From the NCBI RefSeq assembly GCF_026210795.1, contig NC_089437.1, forward strand, positions 2,170,001 through 2,234,000: a DNA stretch of 64,000 nucleotides, written 5' to 3'. Origin of the DNA: Rhizophagus irregularis. Taxonomy: Eukaryota; Glomeromycota; Glomeromycetes; Glomerales; Glomeraceae. Of the stretch, positions 45,919-57,021 are shown one piece after another; the stretch's first letter is position 1, and each line of letters opens with the position of its first letter. Made by a program: the position numbers and the translations under genes. A model generated the notes under the pieces. That model worked only from the letters and a program-made list of their open reading frames with translations. It was not told the origin of the DNA and did not search any database.

Positions 45919-47592
45919 ATGGTGCCACCAAGTCAAACAATTAACGCGTGGATTGAAACTAATCTCTTTCAAGACTTTGCCACCATGCCGACGGGTCAAG
46001 GAAACAACTCGTCTACAAAACAAGTCATTGGTGGCAAAACAGAAATAAAAGTAAAGAGACGGATAACTAGGTCAATGTCTCAATCACTTGATGCTGCCGA
46101 CACACAAAAGTCTATCGAAGAAACTTTGTATCAAGTAATTGATGATAATACTACTATTGGTGCAAAGATAAAAAATTATAAAAAGGATAATTTTGATACA
46201 ACAGTTGAAAACAATTCAGAACAATTGGATGATTTAGAAGAACAAACAGCTGCTGCACAGGTCTTACAATTATTGGGACTTGCTAATGTTCCTGAAGATT
46301 CCTCTCCAAGGTCTTCAGAAAACGGGAATGAAAATTCAGATTCTCGATCAGGTTTAGATATAGTAGGGAGCCTTGTTGAAGCCGTATTATCCCAACAAAA
46401 TTCAGTAACAGCTAATATGACAGAGACTAATATTACTTGTTTCAGTTTTCCTGAGTGGACATCCGAGGAGGATGAATTGTTAAAAACTGGTGTTAAAAAT
46501 TTTGGATATGGCAAGTGGGAAGAAATAGCTTCTATGATTTCTGGACGCACAAAGAATCAATGTAAAGAACGTTGGGACATTATTTCATCACTTAATAGTG
46601 ATGAATCAAACTCTTTACAAGATGAAGAAATAGAAGAGGAAACATTGTTAGATCATACATATTTTGGTACTGATTGGGGAGAAATTCAAAAGATAACAGA
46701 TTCGCAACTTAATGCGGATTCGTCAACATCTACAGATGCAACTGTGAACATTTCAATTGATTGGAATAGTGTTGTAAATCCCCCCATTATTCCTGTTACA
46801 ATTCAAAACCAAAACGAGGATAATGATATAAAGGAAGTATCTTCACCAATACAGTCACCAAATCTTAAATATTCGAGTCAGGATATAAATGGACCTCAGC
46901 AAGTCGAAAATTCATTGAATGAAACAACAGGATTATCGACAGATTTGCCTGCAGATTTGCTAATGACAGCAATGACTGAAAATCCTGAATTTTTCTATCC
47001 AGCGACGACAAATGATTATTCTAATGTTCCTTATTCAGCGGAACCAGAAACTTTTCTTATCTCCGACGAAAACGCAAATATACCATCACAACCCAGACAT
47101 AATGAAAAATTAAATGAAACAAAAAACTCACGTTCATCTAAGCGACGGAAAACATCATCAATAACATCAGATACAGATTCTGGGCAAAACTCTCACAGCA
47201 TGGCTGGTGATGAACAATCTTCTAATATTGGATATGCTTGTTTATATCCGCATTGTAATAAAACTTTTGCTCGGTTATACAACTTAAAGTCGCATCAACG
47301 TACACATTCAACTGATCGGCCATATAAATGTGCTTCTTGTGATACGGCATTTGCAAGAAATCACGATTTAAAACGACATCAAAAAATCCATGAGAACGCT
47401 AAGCCGTATAAATGTCTTGGATGTGCAAAATTATTTTCGAGGTTTGTTTGACAATTTGAATGATTCGTTTGAATAATTGTTTATATATCTTAGGTTTTTG
47501 ATATCTCATGTAGATTAGATGCACTCAGAAGACATAAACATAATCCAAAAAGTCGCGATTCATGTCGTGAATCGGAAATAGCAGAAGCATGA
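45919..47592 (+). CDS. Crz1-like C2H2 zinc-finger regulator with a Myb/SANT domain, 533 aa
   Basis: Exons 45919-47441 and 47514-47592. The last intron splits the third finger, and splicing restores its two histidines. Fingers: residues 438-462 (CLYPHC...KSHQRTH), 468-490 (CASC...KRHQKIH) and from 496 (CLGC...RRHKH). The spacing and the words YNLKSHQRTH and ARNHDLKRHQKIH are those of Crz1/Prz1 factors, which enter the nucleus after calcineurin dephosphorylation. A PIIPVT at 289-294 fits the calcineurin docking motif PxIxIT. A SANT/Myb repeat (EWTSEEDELL...CKERWDII) at about 178-224 is not part of yeast Crz1. A basic SSKRRK patch precedes the fingers. Alternative: a lineage-specific Myb-C2H2 factor. 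Confidence 0.8.
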
Positions 47593-48252
47593 AAGTATTG
47601 GTAGAAAATATGTAAATATTGCACAGTTAGATGTATAATATATTTATTTCATGATTGCATTATTGAGAAATTATGTTGAAATTTATATTTAACATTCATT
47701 GTGTTTGCATATAGTTCTAAATACGGACAATTCTTTTGATTTTTGAACAATTTATTATGATGAATTTATGAATTCATTATTAGCTGTCAAAATATGCTTC
47801 CGAATCCCTTATGGTAGAAAAAAAAAAGCCATTTTATGAACCTATTATCTTATTTTGATTTCGAGTATATTAAAAATTAATTTCTTATCATTATTAATCC
47901 TCCACAGTTTTAAAACGAAACGCAGTTTTAAAACGGACGAGACCTTCAATGTGGTCTCAACATTAATCTCGTTTTTTTTTCTTTTTTTTCTTTTTTTTTT
48001 TTTTTTTTTTTTTTGTTAAATTTGCAATAAATTGTGGTTTGTAATTTTAAGATTGTAAGATGTTATTTATTTGGAAATAAAGGTCAATGATGTAACAGCA
48101 ATTTGTGTACGTCACGGGTTCATACATATATATATACAATAATTCCCAACGTTTTTTTTATTTAATAATTAAACAATCGCCCCGTAGTATTCTGACTATC
48201 CATAAAATAAAATAAGATAAATTCCCCCGTAGTATTTCATATCAATTTAAAT
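47593..48252. other. Intergenic with a long poly-T tract
   Basis: The 3' flank of the zinc-finger gene. A pyrimidine tract (47971-48014), almost pure T, is followed by the AT-rich promoter of the LysM gene, with a CGCCCCGTAGTATT repeat (48179 and 48224). No gene is seen. Confidence 0.5.
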
Positions 48253-49153
48253 ATGCAAAATAAATCTTGTCTTATTTGTCATGTTCTTTTTGCCTCAGTT
48301 TCGTCTCTTGAAACCCCGTTTTTGACTAAATGTTGTAATCGCTGGGTTTGTGATAGCTGTTTAGAACAGAATCGAAGATATTATACGTATTGTCCATTTT
48401 GTCAAGAAATTTCAATTACCTATAGTAATACATCATACACTGATTGTTCTTTACCAACATACGAGGAAGTTATTTACAATGATTTAAATAAACCTAACAA
48501 CACATTAAATTATTTCAATGAAAAATCGGATAAGAAATTGGACGAGAAAAGTAATTATAGTGCAATTCATTATGTTAAAAAAGATGATACTTTGATTGGG
48601 TTGGCTTTTAGTTACGGAGTTGAGGTATTTGACTCAATTTATGAGGCACAGTAAATTTTACTATATGTATTTTTAAACTAACTTTCCTTCCAGATAGCGG
48701 ATATTCGTAAAGCAAATCGATTATTTGACAATAATATCATAGCTCGTTCGACTCTGATTATCCCTAACTATGTCGGTCCTTCCTTATCAGAGAAGTTTTC
48801 GGAGGAAGAAGGTAAATAATTATTCAATTACTTATTTATATTCATCATAATGTTTAATAAAATGTTAATTTTAATTCTTTGTAAGAAAAAAAAATGTTAG
48901 TAAAACGTTTTCAGATACGATCTAAATGTATTGATCCAATAGAGGCCAAGTTTTATATGGAGCAATCAAATTACAATATTGAAAATGGTAAGTATTTTAT
49001 TCTTTTATTTTATTTGAATTGAGACTATGTTAAATTCTAATTTATTTGGTGAAATCAGCCGCACAGCTTTATCGGGATGATATATTATGGGAGATGCAGC
49101 ATCCAATGAAAGAAAAGGTTAAATCTAAAAACAATAAAAGAAAAGTAGTATAA
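48253..49153 (+). CDS. LysM-domain protein with a cysteine-rich N-terminus, 228 aa
   Basis: Exons 48253-48624, 48694-48811, 48886-48987, 49059-49153; phases agree. A RING/zinc-ribbon-like head (CLIC...CCNRWVCDSC...CPFC, residues 7-56) comes first. A Ser/Asn-rich linker is followed by one LysM (HYVKKDDTLIGLAFSYGVEI, ADIRKANRLF, STLIIP) at about 100-147. The conserved tail (EAKFYMEQSNYNIENAAQLYRDDILWEMQHP) resembles eukaryotic intracellular LysM proteins. There is no signal peptide, so it is not a secreted chitin-binding effector. The role is unknown. The acceptor of intron 3 is followed by nine A, which fixes the frame. Confidence 0.85.
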
Positions 49154-49249
49154 TTATATTTAGATATTAGGAGTACGGTTATAAATAATTAATATACATT
49201 TATATTTAACGTCATTATTGTATGAACCGAACTTACTTTAAAGAACACA

Positions 49250-49917
49250 TCATAAAATTTCCATATCACTATTCTGTTGCATTTTCTCAGTGACTTTAGC
49301 AATTTGTGCCTTAATCTTGGCAGAAGGAGCTCCAATAAGTTCAATATTCGTTTGAATTTCGCGTATATTTTCTGCCTTTTCACGTTCCTTGTTGCTAGAC
49401 ATTCTATAATTAAAACCATAACAATTAATATTAATTCATAGTATGAAATTTGAGTTAATGATTACCTATTCTTATAAAAGACACGTTCACGTTTAGCTCT
49501 AATTTCAGAAATCCGCTTAATAGCTTTAACAGTTGTGGCCATTAGTTCTCGATCATATCGAACTGGTACATTACGGCGTTTTTCAAATTCGAATGTAGAG
49601 TCCTGGAATTGTACTTTTTAATTTCATTTTTTTTTAGTTACATAATTAAATATTTAAGGTAACATACAATGGCCATTTCTTTGCCAGCAGCCTTTCTAAA
49701 TGCTTTAGTCCAACGAACTTTGCGAGGATTACGTTTGTGCTTGAAAGCAGCATGACATTTGCTTCTGCAAAAGCGAAACATCTATAAATAGATCAATATA
49801 ATTTCTGAATTTAATTAAAAGCATATGTAGAGGTACCTTGCTGTCGTTTCTAACGAACATAGTTCCATGACCAGGATATATTGTAGAAGAACAAAAATAA
49901 CATTTTTCTAAACGCAT
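49250..49917 (-). CDS. RLP24: Ribosome biogenesis protein RLP24 (L24e family), 161 aa
   Basis: Exons on the minus strand: 49917-49837, 49781-49668, 49602-49466, 49403-49250; all phases agree. RLP24 is placed on pre-60S particles in the nucleolus, stimulates the Drg1 ATPase, and is later exchanged for L24. The zinc-binding set C6, C9, C32, C36 ([15 protein letters not shown] and FRFCRSKC) is complete. The segments [21 protein letters not shown] and [17 protein letters not shown] distinguish RLP24 from ribosomal L24. It is divergent with SNU13 across about 310 bp. Confidence 0.95.
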
Positions 49918-50228
49918 TTTTTGATGGTTAGAATAAAATTTTCAGACACTGATTCATTTCATTATTTCAAATTAATTTTCGGTAAACGTGACTTGACAAA
50001 TTTGATTGGTTGTACAAGCTTTAACTTTAAAATCACGTGGTCATTAAACTCTCACTTGTGAATGTTGGACTACGCGTTTTGGTGTTTACTATTTTTAGAT
50101 TTGTAGTACAGAGTCACGTTACCAAAAATTTTCTCTTGAGACTTATATATATAATCAACATCTAGATTTCGTTCGCAGTAAAAAATTCTAAAGTCATACC
50201 ATATAAATCATATAAATACACTTAGCAA
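49918..50228. promoter_or_regulatory. Shared divergent promoter of RLP24 and SNU13
   Basis: A 311-bp gap between two start codons facing apart. It holds TCACGTGG (50033-50040) near its middle, a CCAAT-type GATTGGT (50004-50010) and a second GTCACGTTA (50112). Both genes serve ribosome or RNP assembly, so shared control is plausible but inferred. Confidence 0.55.
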
Positions 50229-50849
50229 ATGGTAAATATTTTGTATTACTTTTAAATTATATAATTTCGCTCAAATCATCTTACTTTTTTTTAAAAAGGC
50301 TGCAACTATTGTCAATCCTAAAGCATTCCCTTTGGCTGATGCTGAATTAACCAGTCAAATACTTGATCTTGTTCAGCAAGCTTTACATTATAAGCAATTA
50401 AAAAAAGGTGCTAACGAAGGTAAATGCTCATTATTTATCAAATAAAAATCTTTTGAGGATAAGTTAATCTTTCGTAAAGGATATTATTTATTCAATTGAA
50501 ATGCCTTTAGCTACCAAAACGCTTAATCGTGGAATGTCAGAATTTATCGTGATGACTGCAGACACTGAACCAATTGAAATTTTATTACATCTTCCATTGT
50601 TATGTGAAGATAAGGTGAAAATAAAAATCATTTAAAGCATAGAAAATTTTATTGATAGAATTATTAATAAGGTAAATTAACTTTTAACAGAATGTTCCAT
50701 ACGTTTTTGTACCTTCAAAGACTGCTTTAGGACGTGCTTGTGGAGTATCTCGTGCGGTTATTGCCGCTTCTATAATAAGCAACGAAGCTTCCGAGCTTAA
50801 ACCTCAAATTCAACAGATAAAGTCACGAATTGAAAGATTATTGATATAA
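50229..50849 (+). CDS. SNU13: SNU13/15.5K k-turn-binding protein, 128 aa
   Basis: Exons 50229-50231 (start codon only), 50299-50419, 50511-50614, 50691-50849; phases agree. It binds k-turns in U4 snRNA and box C/D snoRNAs, nucleating the tri-snRNP and rRNA methylation particles. The L7Ae fold is clear: [28 protein letters not shown] (residue 35 on), [22 protein letters not shown] and [17 protein letters not shown]. Length is that of orthologues (about 126-128). NHP2 is excluded by the SNU13-type NPKAFPLAD start. The first intron follows directly after ATG. Confidence 0.95.
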
Positions 50850-51623
50850 TAATATTAGATTTTCTGATGCGTGAAGCATTTTGTTGAATTTATTACTCAA
50901 ATTCTCAGCACAAACTATTGATTTGGATGTTGGGTTCAATCTCTTAGTTATGGCAAATAAAAAAAAAATTTAATTTAATAAATGAAGGCCGGTTTTCATT
51001 TAAGATAGACATTGACAAAATATGATCAATAAATAATAACAATAATAACAGTATAATTAACTTTGCATAAGATACTTAATATGATCCTATGTAATAATCC
51101 TGTTAAATTATGATAAATAGTATAATTTTAAGCGGAACGTAGAGGCGTGGTCTAATCATTTTTTATAATTTATACTGGAAATGTTATAAGTAGAACGTTC
51201 TGGCCCGCGTTTTGCGGAGTTATGCAGAGATGCGTAAGAAACAACAACTCAGACACGTGATCGCGTTTAAAATACAAATTTAAAGCATTTGACTTCGTTT
51301 AATATATAGGTCTATTTATTTTTATTCTTTTTCATGACTAAGATTTAAGAAAAATATTTATAACTAATGAAAATTTAAAAGTACCCTATATTAAACTTTC
51401 GATTTATAAGGTGAATTCTCCATTTTCATATTTAGATCGAGATCAAATGTGAAACTAATCTATTATCTTACTTAATTTTGTTAGTTGAAGGTATATAATC
51501 CATATCATCAAAATTTGTATTAATTTTACAATGTTTTTGTAAATTATTTATTAGTTAATATGTAGTCATTGTGATATTAATATGTTTAATTAACAATATT
51601 TTTTTGTTATAGGTACATTTGAG
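50850..51623. other. Intergenic between convergent SNU13 and NEDD8
   Basis: AT-rich, no ORF. It contains ACACGTGA (51253-51260) and several AATAAA-like signals near 50950. No RNA gene is recognised. Confidence 0.4.
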
Positions 51624-52159
51624 TTAATTTCCACCACGAAGAGCCAACACCAAATGAAGAACTTCACCGGCCAATATACCGCTATCCTCGGCTGTCTTTT
51701 CATCAGTCCTATTGTAATAATTAAAGTGAACAAAAAATTTCATTCAATCTTCTTTGTACATTATTCTCAATACTTACAATTGTTTACCAGCATAAATAAG
51801 ACGCTGTTGGGCTGGCGGAATACCTTCTTTTTCTTCTACACGCTCTTTGATTTTTGCTACCTAAAAAAAATTTTTCACTTGAATAAAAAGAACAAAAAAT
51901 TTGATTTTATGAAACAAACATACCGTATCTGAACCTTCAATGTCGATTTCAATCTAAAAGGTTTCAAAATAGAAGATCAATAAATGATTATTATATTTAA
52001 ATGTTAAATTTATAAACCTACTTCTTTGCCAGTAAGAGTCTAAAAAAAAAATACGAAGGATTTATGTTAACATAAAATATTTATAGATCTATTACTAACT
52101 CACAGCACACAACACGTCAAATATAAAATAAGAAAAACTACCTTGACTTTAATAAGCAT
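51624..52159 (-). CDS. RUB1: NEDD8/Rub1 ubiquitin-like modifier, 77 aa, 5 exons
   Basis: Exons on the minus strand: 52159-52142, 52039-52022, 51953-51924, 51860-51778, 51708-51624. Two exons are only 18 nt and one 30 nt. NEDD8 is conjugated to cullins and activates SCF ligases. Hallmarks: the MLIKVKTLTGKEIEIDIE start, IPPAQQRLIYAGKQ, and the LALRGG end with Ala72 (ubiquitin has Arg72). One residue (Asn) follows the GG and must be removed before conjugation, as in Rub1 precursors. An unusual EDSGILAGEVLHL segment still fits the fold. All splice phases agree. Confidence 0.93.
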
Positions 52160-52511
52160 TTTGGTCGGTTTTTAGTGTATAAACAAGAAGAAAAAAGTTT
52201 TGGTGCGTGGTGACTTAAAAATCTATATTCGGAGGACAGTTCCGTTAGAATGTAAGTATGAATTTATTTTTATTTTTATGACGCAGAAGAACCAAGTTGT
52301 AGTACAAATTATAAGGACATCAATGTTCATACCTAATATAGAAAATATCACGTGATATTTCCTTAGAGTTTAAAAAAATATGCTGAAACACATTTATTGG
52401 TTAGATAAATTCAATCTATATATAAAAATCTATTCAACTTGTCATATGATTTATGCATTTTTTTTTTGTTTTTTCGCATGATTATGAATTCTAACCTGGT
52501 TGTCAAAAAAA
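52160..52511. promoter_or_regulatory. Shared divergent promoter of NEDD8 and SDH1
   Basis: A 352-bp gap between opposed start codons. Centrally it carries AAATATCACGTGATATTT (52345-52362), a near-perfect 18-bp palindrome around TCACGTGA. It lies about 160 bp from SDH1 and 190 bp from NEDD8. Confidence 0.55.
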
Positions 52512-55133
52512 ATGTATCGAGTGTTCAAAACCATTGTAAAACCTATTAAACCGGTAAAAATTTATCACATTATACAAATTTTACTGTCCTTAGAAATTTT
52601 GTTAAGGGTTTCAAAAATTATAGTTTTCGGCTTCTGCATTTTCTCGAGGCTTTCACGTATCGAGACCAGCGTCACAAGTGATTGCTTCACAACCATTAAG
52701 AGCAAAAGAGGCACCTGTAAGAATTATTCAAATTTTTTTTTTTATATTATTAATTACAATATTAATTGTATTATAATCAGTCTACAATTTCTAGCAAATA
52801 TCCGGTTATCGATCATACATATGACGCTATTGTTGTAGGTGCTGGTGGTTCTGGTTTGCGTTCCGCTTTTGGTCTTGCAGAGGCCGGTTTTAATACAGCT
52901 TGCATTACAAAAATATTTCCAACAAGGTCACATACTGTCGCGGCACAGGTTGGTGTATTATGATTCAAAATTAAACATTCACCGCCTGTAAGTCAAATTT
53001 ATATTGAATTTATGATATGAAAAGGGTGGTATTAATGCTGCCCTAGGAAATATGACTGAAGATGATTGGCGTTGGCACATGTATGATACAGTGAAAGGTA
53101 GTGATTGGCTTGGTGATCAAGATGCGATACATTATATGTGTCGTGAAGCTCCAAAAACTGTTATTGAATTAGAACATTATGGTGTACCATTTTCTCGAAC
53201 TGATGAGGGCAAAATTTATCAAAGAGCTTTTGGCGGACAAAGTCTAAAATTTGGTCAAGGTATATTTTATACTTTATTTAAGCTATTATATTTACATCTT
53301 TGTTCCTTTATTTATTCCCTTTTTTTTGAAAGGTGGCCAGGCATATCGTTGTGCTGCGGTGGCTGATCGTACTGGTCACGCTCTTTTACATACGCTATAT
53401 GGACAATCTTTGAAACATAATACCAATTTTTTTATTGAATATTTTGCTATGGATTTAATGATGGAAGATGGTGTATGTCGTGGTGTTATTGCTCTTAATC
53501 AAGAAGATGGTACTTTACACCGATTCCGTGCTCACAAAACTGTATTAGCCACCGGTGGATATGGTCGTACTTATTTCTCGTGTACCAGTGCACATACTTG
53601 TACCGGAGACGGAAATGCTATGATCACTCGAGCTGGACTCCCTTTGCAAGACTTAGAATTTGTACAATTTCACCCTACTGGCATTTATGGAGCTGGCTGC
53701 TTGATCACGGAAGGTACGTAAAATGATTAAGTGATTGCAGTTTTTACTTTTCATTATACATGTTATTTATTATTTTAACTAATTTAAACAATAAATTTGT
53801 ACATTCCAGGCGCCAGAGGCGAAGGTGGTTATTTACTAAATTCTAAAGGTGAACGTTTTATGGAACGTTATGCACCTACTGCAAAAGATTTAGCTTCTAG
53901 AGACGTCGTATCCCGTTCAATGACTATGGAAATCCGCGATGGGCGTGGTGTTGGTCCCGAAGCTGACCATATTTATTTACAGCTTTCGCATTTACCTGCG
54001 GAAGTTTTACATGAACGTTTGCCGGGTATTTCCGAAACCGCCGCTATTTTTGCCGGTGTTAATGTGACTAAAGAACCGATTCCAGTATTACCTACCGTAC
54101 ATTATAACATGGGTGGTATACCTACACGATACACTGGTGAAGTTTTGACTATTGATGAGGTATGTTCGATGCTACACCGTTTAAAGTTTCGATCGATTAT
54201 GTGAATTCTTAAAAAAAAATATTTTTTTTTCAGAAAGGAAATGACAAACTTGTTCCTGGTCTTTATGCAGCTGGCGAGGCTGCTTGTGTATCAGTTCATG
54301 GTGCTAATCGTTTAGGTGCCAATTCATTGCTCGATATTGTTGTCTTTGGTCGTGCTTGTGCACATCACATAAAAGATACTTTAGAACCAGGAATGCCTCA
54401 TAAACCATTATCATCAGATGCGGGAGCTGAATCTATTGCTAATCTAGATAAACTTCGAAATGCATCTGGATCAAAGAGGACTGCAGAAATCCGTTTGAAT
54501 ATGCAAAAAGCTATGCAACGTGATGCGGCAGTTTTCCGAACACAGGAATCTTTGGACGAGGGTATAATTTTTAAATAAGTTATTTATCCATTACGCATTT
54601 ATAATTATTTAACAATTTTGCCTTATAAAATTTTAAGGTGTCAAAAATATTGACAAAATTTTCAAATCATTTGAAGACGTAAATGTTGAGGACCGATCCA
54701 TGATTTGGAATTCTGATCTTATTGAAACTTTAGAATTACAAAATCTTTTGACCAATGCTGCTCAGACAATGCACGCAGCAGCAGTTAGAAAAGAATCCCG
54801 TGGTGCTCATGCGCGAGAAGATTATCAAGTTAGTAAACCATTGAAGAACAAATATTGTTTTAAAGCACTTCTTTTTGAACTGCTTAATCATATTGTATTT
54901 TAATTTATAACTCATTCAGACTCGTAATGATGAAGAGTGGATGAAACATACATTATCGTGGCAAGATCAAAACACAGGAATGGTTAAATTAAGATATCGC
55001 CCTGTAACGTCTAAGACTTTAGATGAAACCGAAATCGCTAGTGTAAGTATATTTCATTTTGTACCTTTTTAATGCAACTTAGCTTATGCTATTTATTATT
55101 ATATAGATTCCTCCGAAGGCTAGAGTATATTAA
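52512..55133 (+). CDS. SDH1: Succinate dehydrogenase flavoprotein subunit, mitochondrial, 645 aa, 10 exons
   Basis: Exons: 52512-52553, 52624-52716, 52781-52948, 53025-53259, 53333-53713, 53810-54159, 54234-54561, 54638-54828, 54920-55042, 55107-55133; phases agree. It oxidises succinate to fumarate in complex II of the inner mitochondrial membrane. A basic, Ser-rich presequence (1-45) suits mitochondrial import. FAD site: VVGAGGSGL from residue 63, and SHTVAAQGGI with His96 for covalent FAD. Further landmarks are [45 protein letters not shown], and the conserved C-terminus KARVY. Length is normal for fungi. The exon 8 donor is GTTAGT. Confidence 0.97.
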
Positions 55134-55771
55134 AAAGTATTTTGATTTAAATTTATTTATTTATGAGTATATGGACTTTTCTTGACGATTTATTATATTA
55201 ACGTCAATTTCGGCTTAAGACAAAAATTCCAACGCACATAACAATTATTACTTTTTAATAATTGAGAAATAATGAATTGAAAAAAATACATCATAATGAT
55301 ATTAAATAAATATATAAATAAAAAAATTTGTTACTCCCATTCTTATTTATCTGCAGAACTTAAGTTATATACATACTGTACATAACTTATACATATATCT
55401 ATTTCAAGTTTCAAATTTATAATAATATTACACAAAATAAACCTAATGTAATTAAAAACTTGCAATAATGCGGATTTTGAAGTCTATATATGACCGCAAA
55501 AAAAAAATTTTTTTTTATAAATAACAATAATTACGGTTATTGATGATCCGGCTGATTCGATTTTTTAAAGTATCTGTGAAAAATAAAATATGAAGTAAAA
55601 ATATTTGTAAAAAGCAAAGCAGTATTAGAAAAAAATATATTAAACATTTTAATATTTATCGTTATATTATGTGTCGCAAGTGTCACGTGACTTTACATAT
55701 GTGAATAATTTGTCACCCCGCGTCACATCCTCTAGTTTTCCATTTTTATTATTTATTCTGGGGACTTGGAA
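55134..55771. other. SDH1 3' flank, no gene
   Basis: AT-rich. TCACGTGA occurs at 55683-55690. No ORF or RNA gene is supported. Confidence 0.4.
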
Positions 55772-56005
55772 AGGACCCAGAAATATATATATAGGGGTCA
55801 GGTGATGAAAAAAATTTTTTACTATGAGCTGTACGCATTTTTTCAGGGCCGGAATTATGATAATGCCAGTCGGTTACTATAATAGGAAATAAAAGTCTGA
55901 CTGGCATTATCAAAAATTATCTAAAAAAGGAAAGATTTTCATGACTTTTTTAGTTCAAAATATGCAAACTCAAACCTGACCCTTTTATATATATTTCTGG
56001 ATCCT
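55772..56005. mobile_element. MITE, AGGACCCAG family (234 bp)
   Basis: The ends AGGACCCAGAAATATATAT and ATATATATTTCTGGATCCT have a perfect 8-bp duplication acttggaa (55764-55771 and 56006-56013). It is shorter than the member at 25624 but shares its end zones, including the segment ACTATGAGCTGTACGCA. Confidence 0.9.
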
Positions 56006-56209
56006 ACTTGGAATTTTTTCAGTGCAAAAAATACTATTTGTCACTCCCTATACATTACGTGCTTAATTTCGGCCAAATTTTATAACGCTGGCCAAAATAT
56101 CCTTTTTTTGGAGCTTTAGGTAACGTTACACAATCCAAAAAAAGCAATTTTATTTTTGGCAAAATTCAAGTTTTTGTTACACAAAACTTCCAAAAACGGA
56201 AATTTCTTT

Positions 56210-56420
56210 GACGATCTTTTAATTCCGGCCGGAATTATAAAATCACGTGATACTGGCGATGCATCGCCATGGCGATAAAAAACAAAACCCTTATATTAAA
56301 TTAAAAAAGATAAAAAAGATAAAAAAAAAAGGCGATTCAACCAGATAATTCAATGGATATTGGATAATCCATCAAATTATCCAGCTGAATCACCTTTTTT
56401 TGGGTTTCTTTATTTGCAAA
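56210..56420. repeat. Palindromes and a hairpin, possibly a small foldback element
   Basis: AATTCCGGCCGGAATT (56220-56235) is a perfect palindrome, and GGCGATGCATCGCC (56258-56271) another. From 56330 GGCGATTCAACCAGATAATT pairs with AATTATCCAGCTGAATCACC near 56374-56393. No coding capacity. The function is unknown; a foldback MITE is the simplest reading. Confidence 0.5.
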
Positions 56421-56615
56421 ATTGCATTTTTTTGCCAATTCAAATGCATTTTTGAAAAATATGATAGAAACACATTTTTCTGTCAGTAAAATGTGTTTTT
56501 TTTATAATAATGATGATTAATTTTTAAAATCTGGATTTCAGAAATCAATTTACATATATGAATTATCAATATAGTTTTATTTCTCTGATGATAAATAAAT
56601 CATGCATCCTACACC

Positions 56616-56837
56616 TAAGGTTGCTTGCCAAAACCTCTCCAAAATCCTGCGATAAATTTCGGCAAGATTTTACTATATGTTTACTATAGTTTTGGCAGGG
56701 TTTTGGCAGTTTCGGCAAATGGGGGTTTCGGCATTTCGGCAAAGTTTCGGCAGGATTTTTAATATGATTTAATATAGTTTCGGCATTTTCCGTATAGGTT
56801 TCGGCAGTTATTAAGAAGGTTTCGGCAAGCAACCTTA
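56616..56837. mobile_element. hAT-type MITE, TAAGGTTGC family (222 bp)
   Basis: The ends TAAGGTTGCTTGCC and GGCAAGCAACCTTA have a perfect 8-bp duplication cctacacc (56608-56615 and 56838-56845). The inside is GTTTCGGCA subrepeats. It shares its ends with the elements at 9582 and 22745 and is the least diverged at its termini. Confidence 0.9.
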
Positions 56838-57021
56838 CCTACACCACACCACACACACATACAAAAAATTAAAAATCATAAGTCCAGATTGTGGGGCAGA
56901 ACTTTATATTGTAATCATATATTTAATATAGGAATTATTTATCACTATAAACCTTCCTGCTAATTAGACGATGCAAGCCTACTCTCAAAACAATAAATAT
57001 ACAGCTCAATTCTGCATCATA

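Noticed and set aside
46176-46550. 124-aa ORF antisense to the zinc-finger gene
   Set aside because: Shadow of the long exon of the Crz1-like gene.
49189-49419. 76-aa ORF at the 3' end of RLP24
   Set aside because: Wrong frame; the RLP24 frame through the fourth exon keeps phase and ends at 49250.
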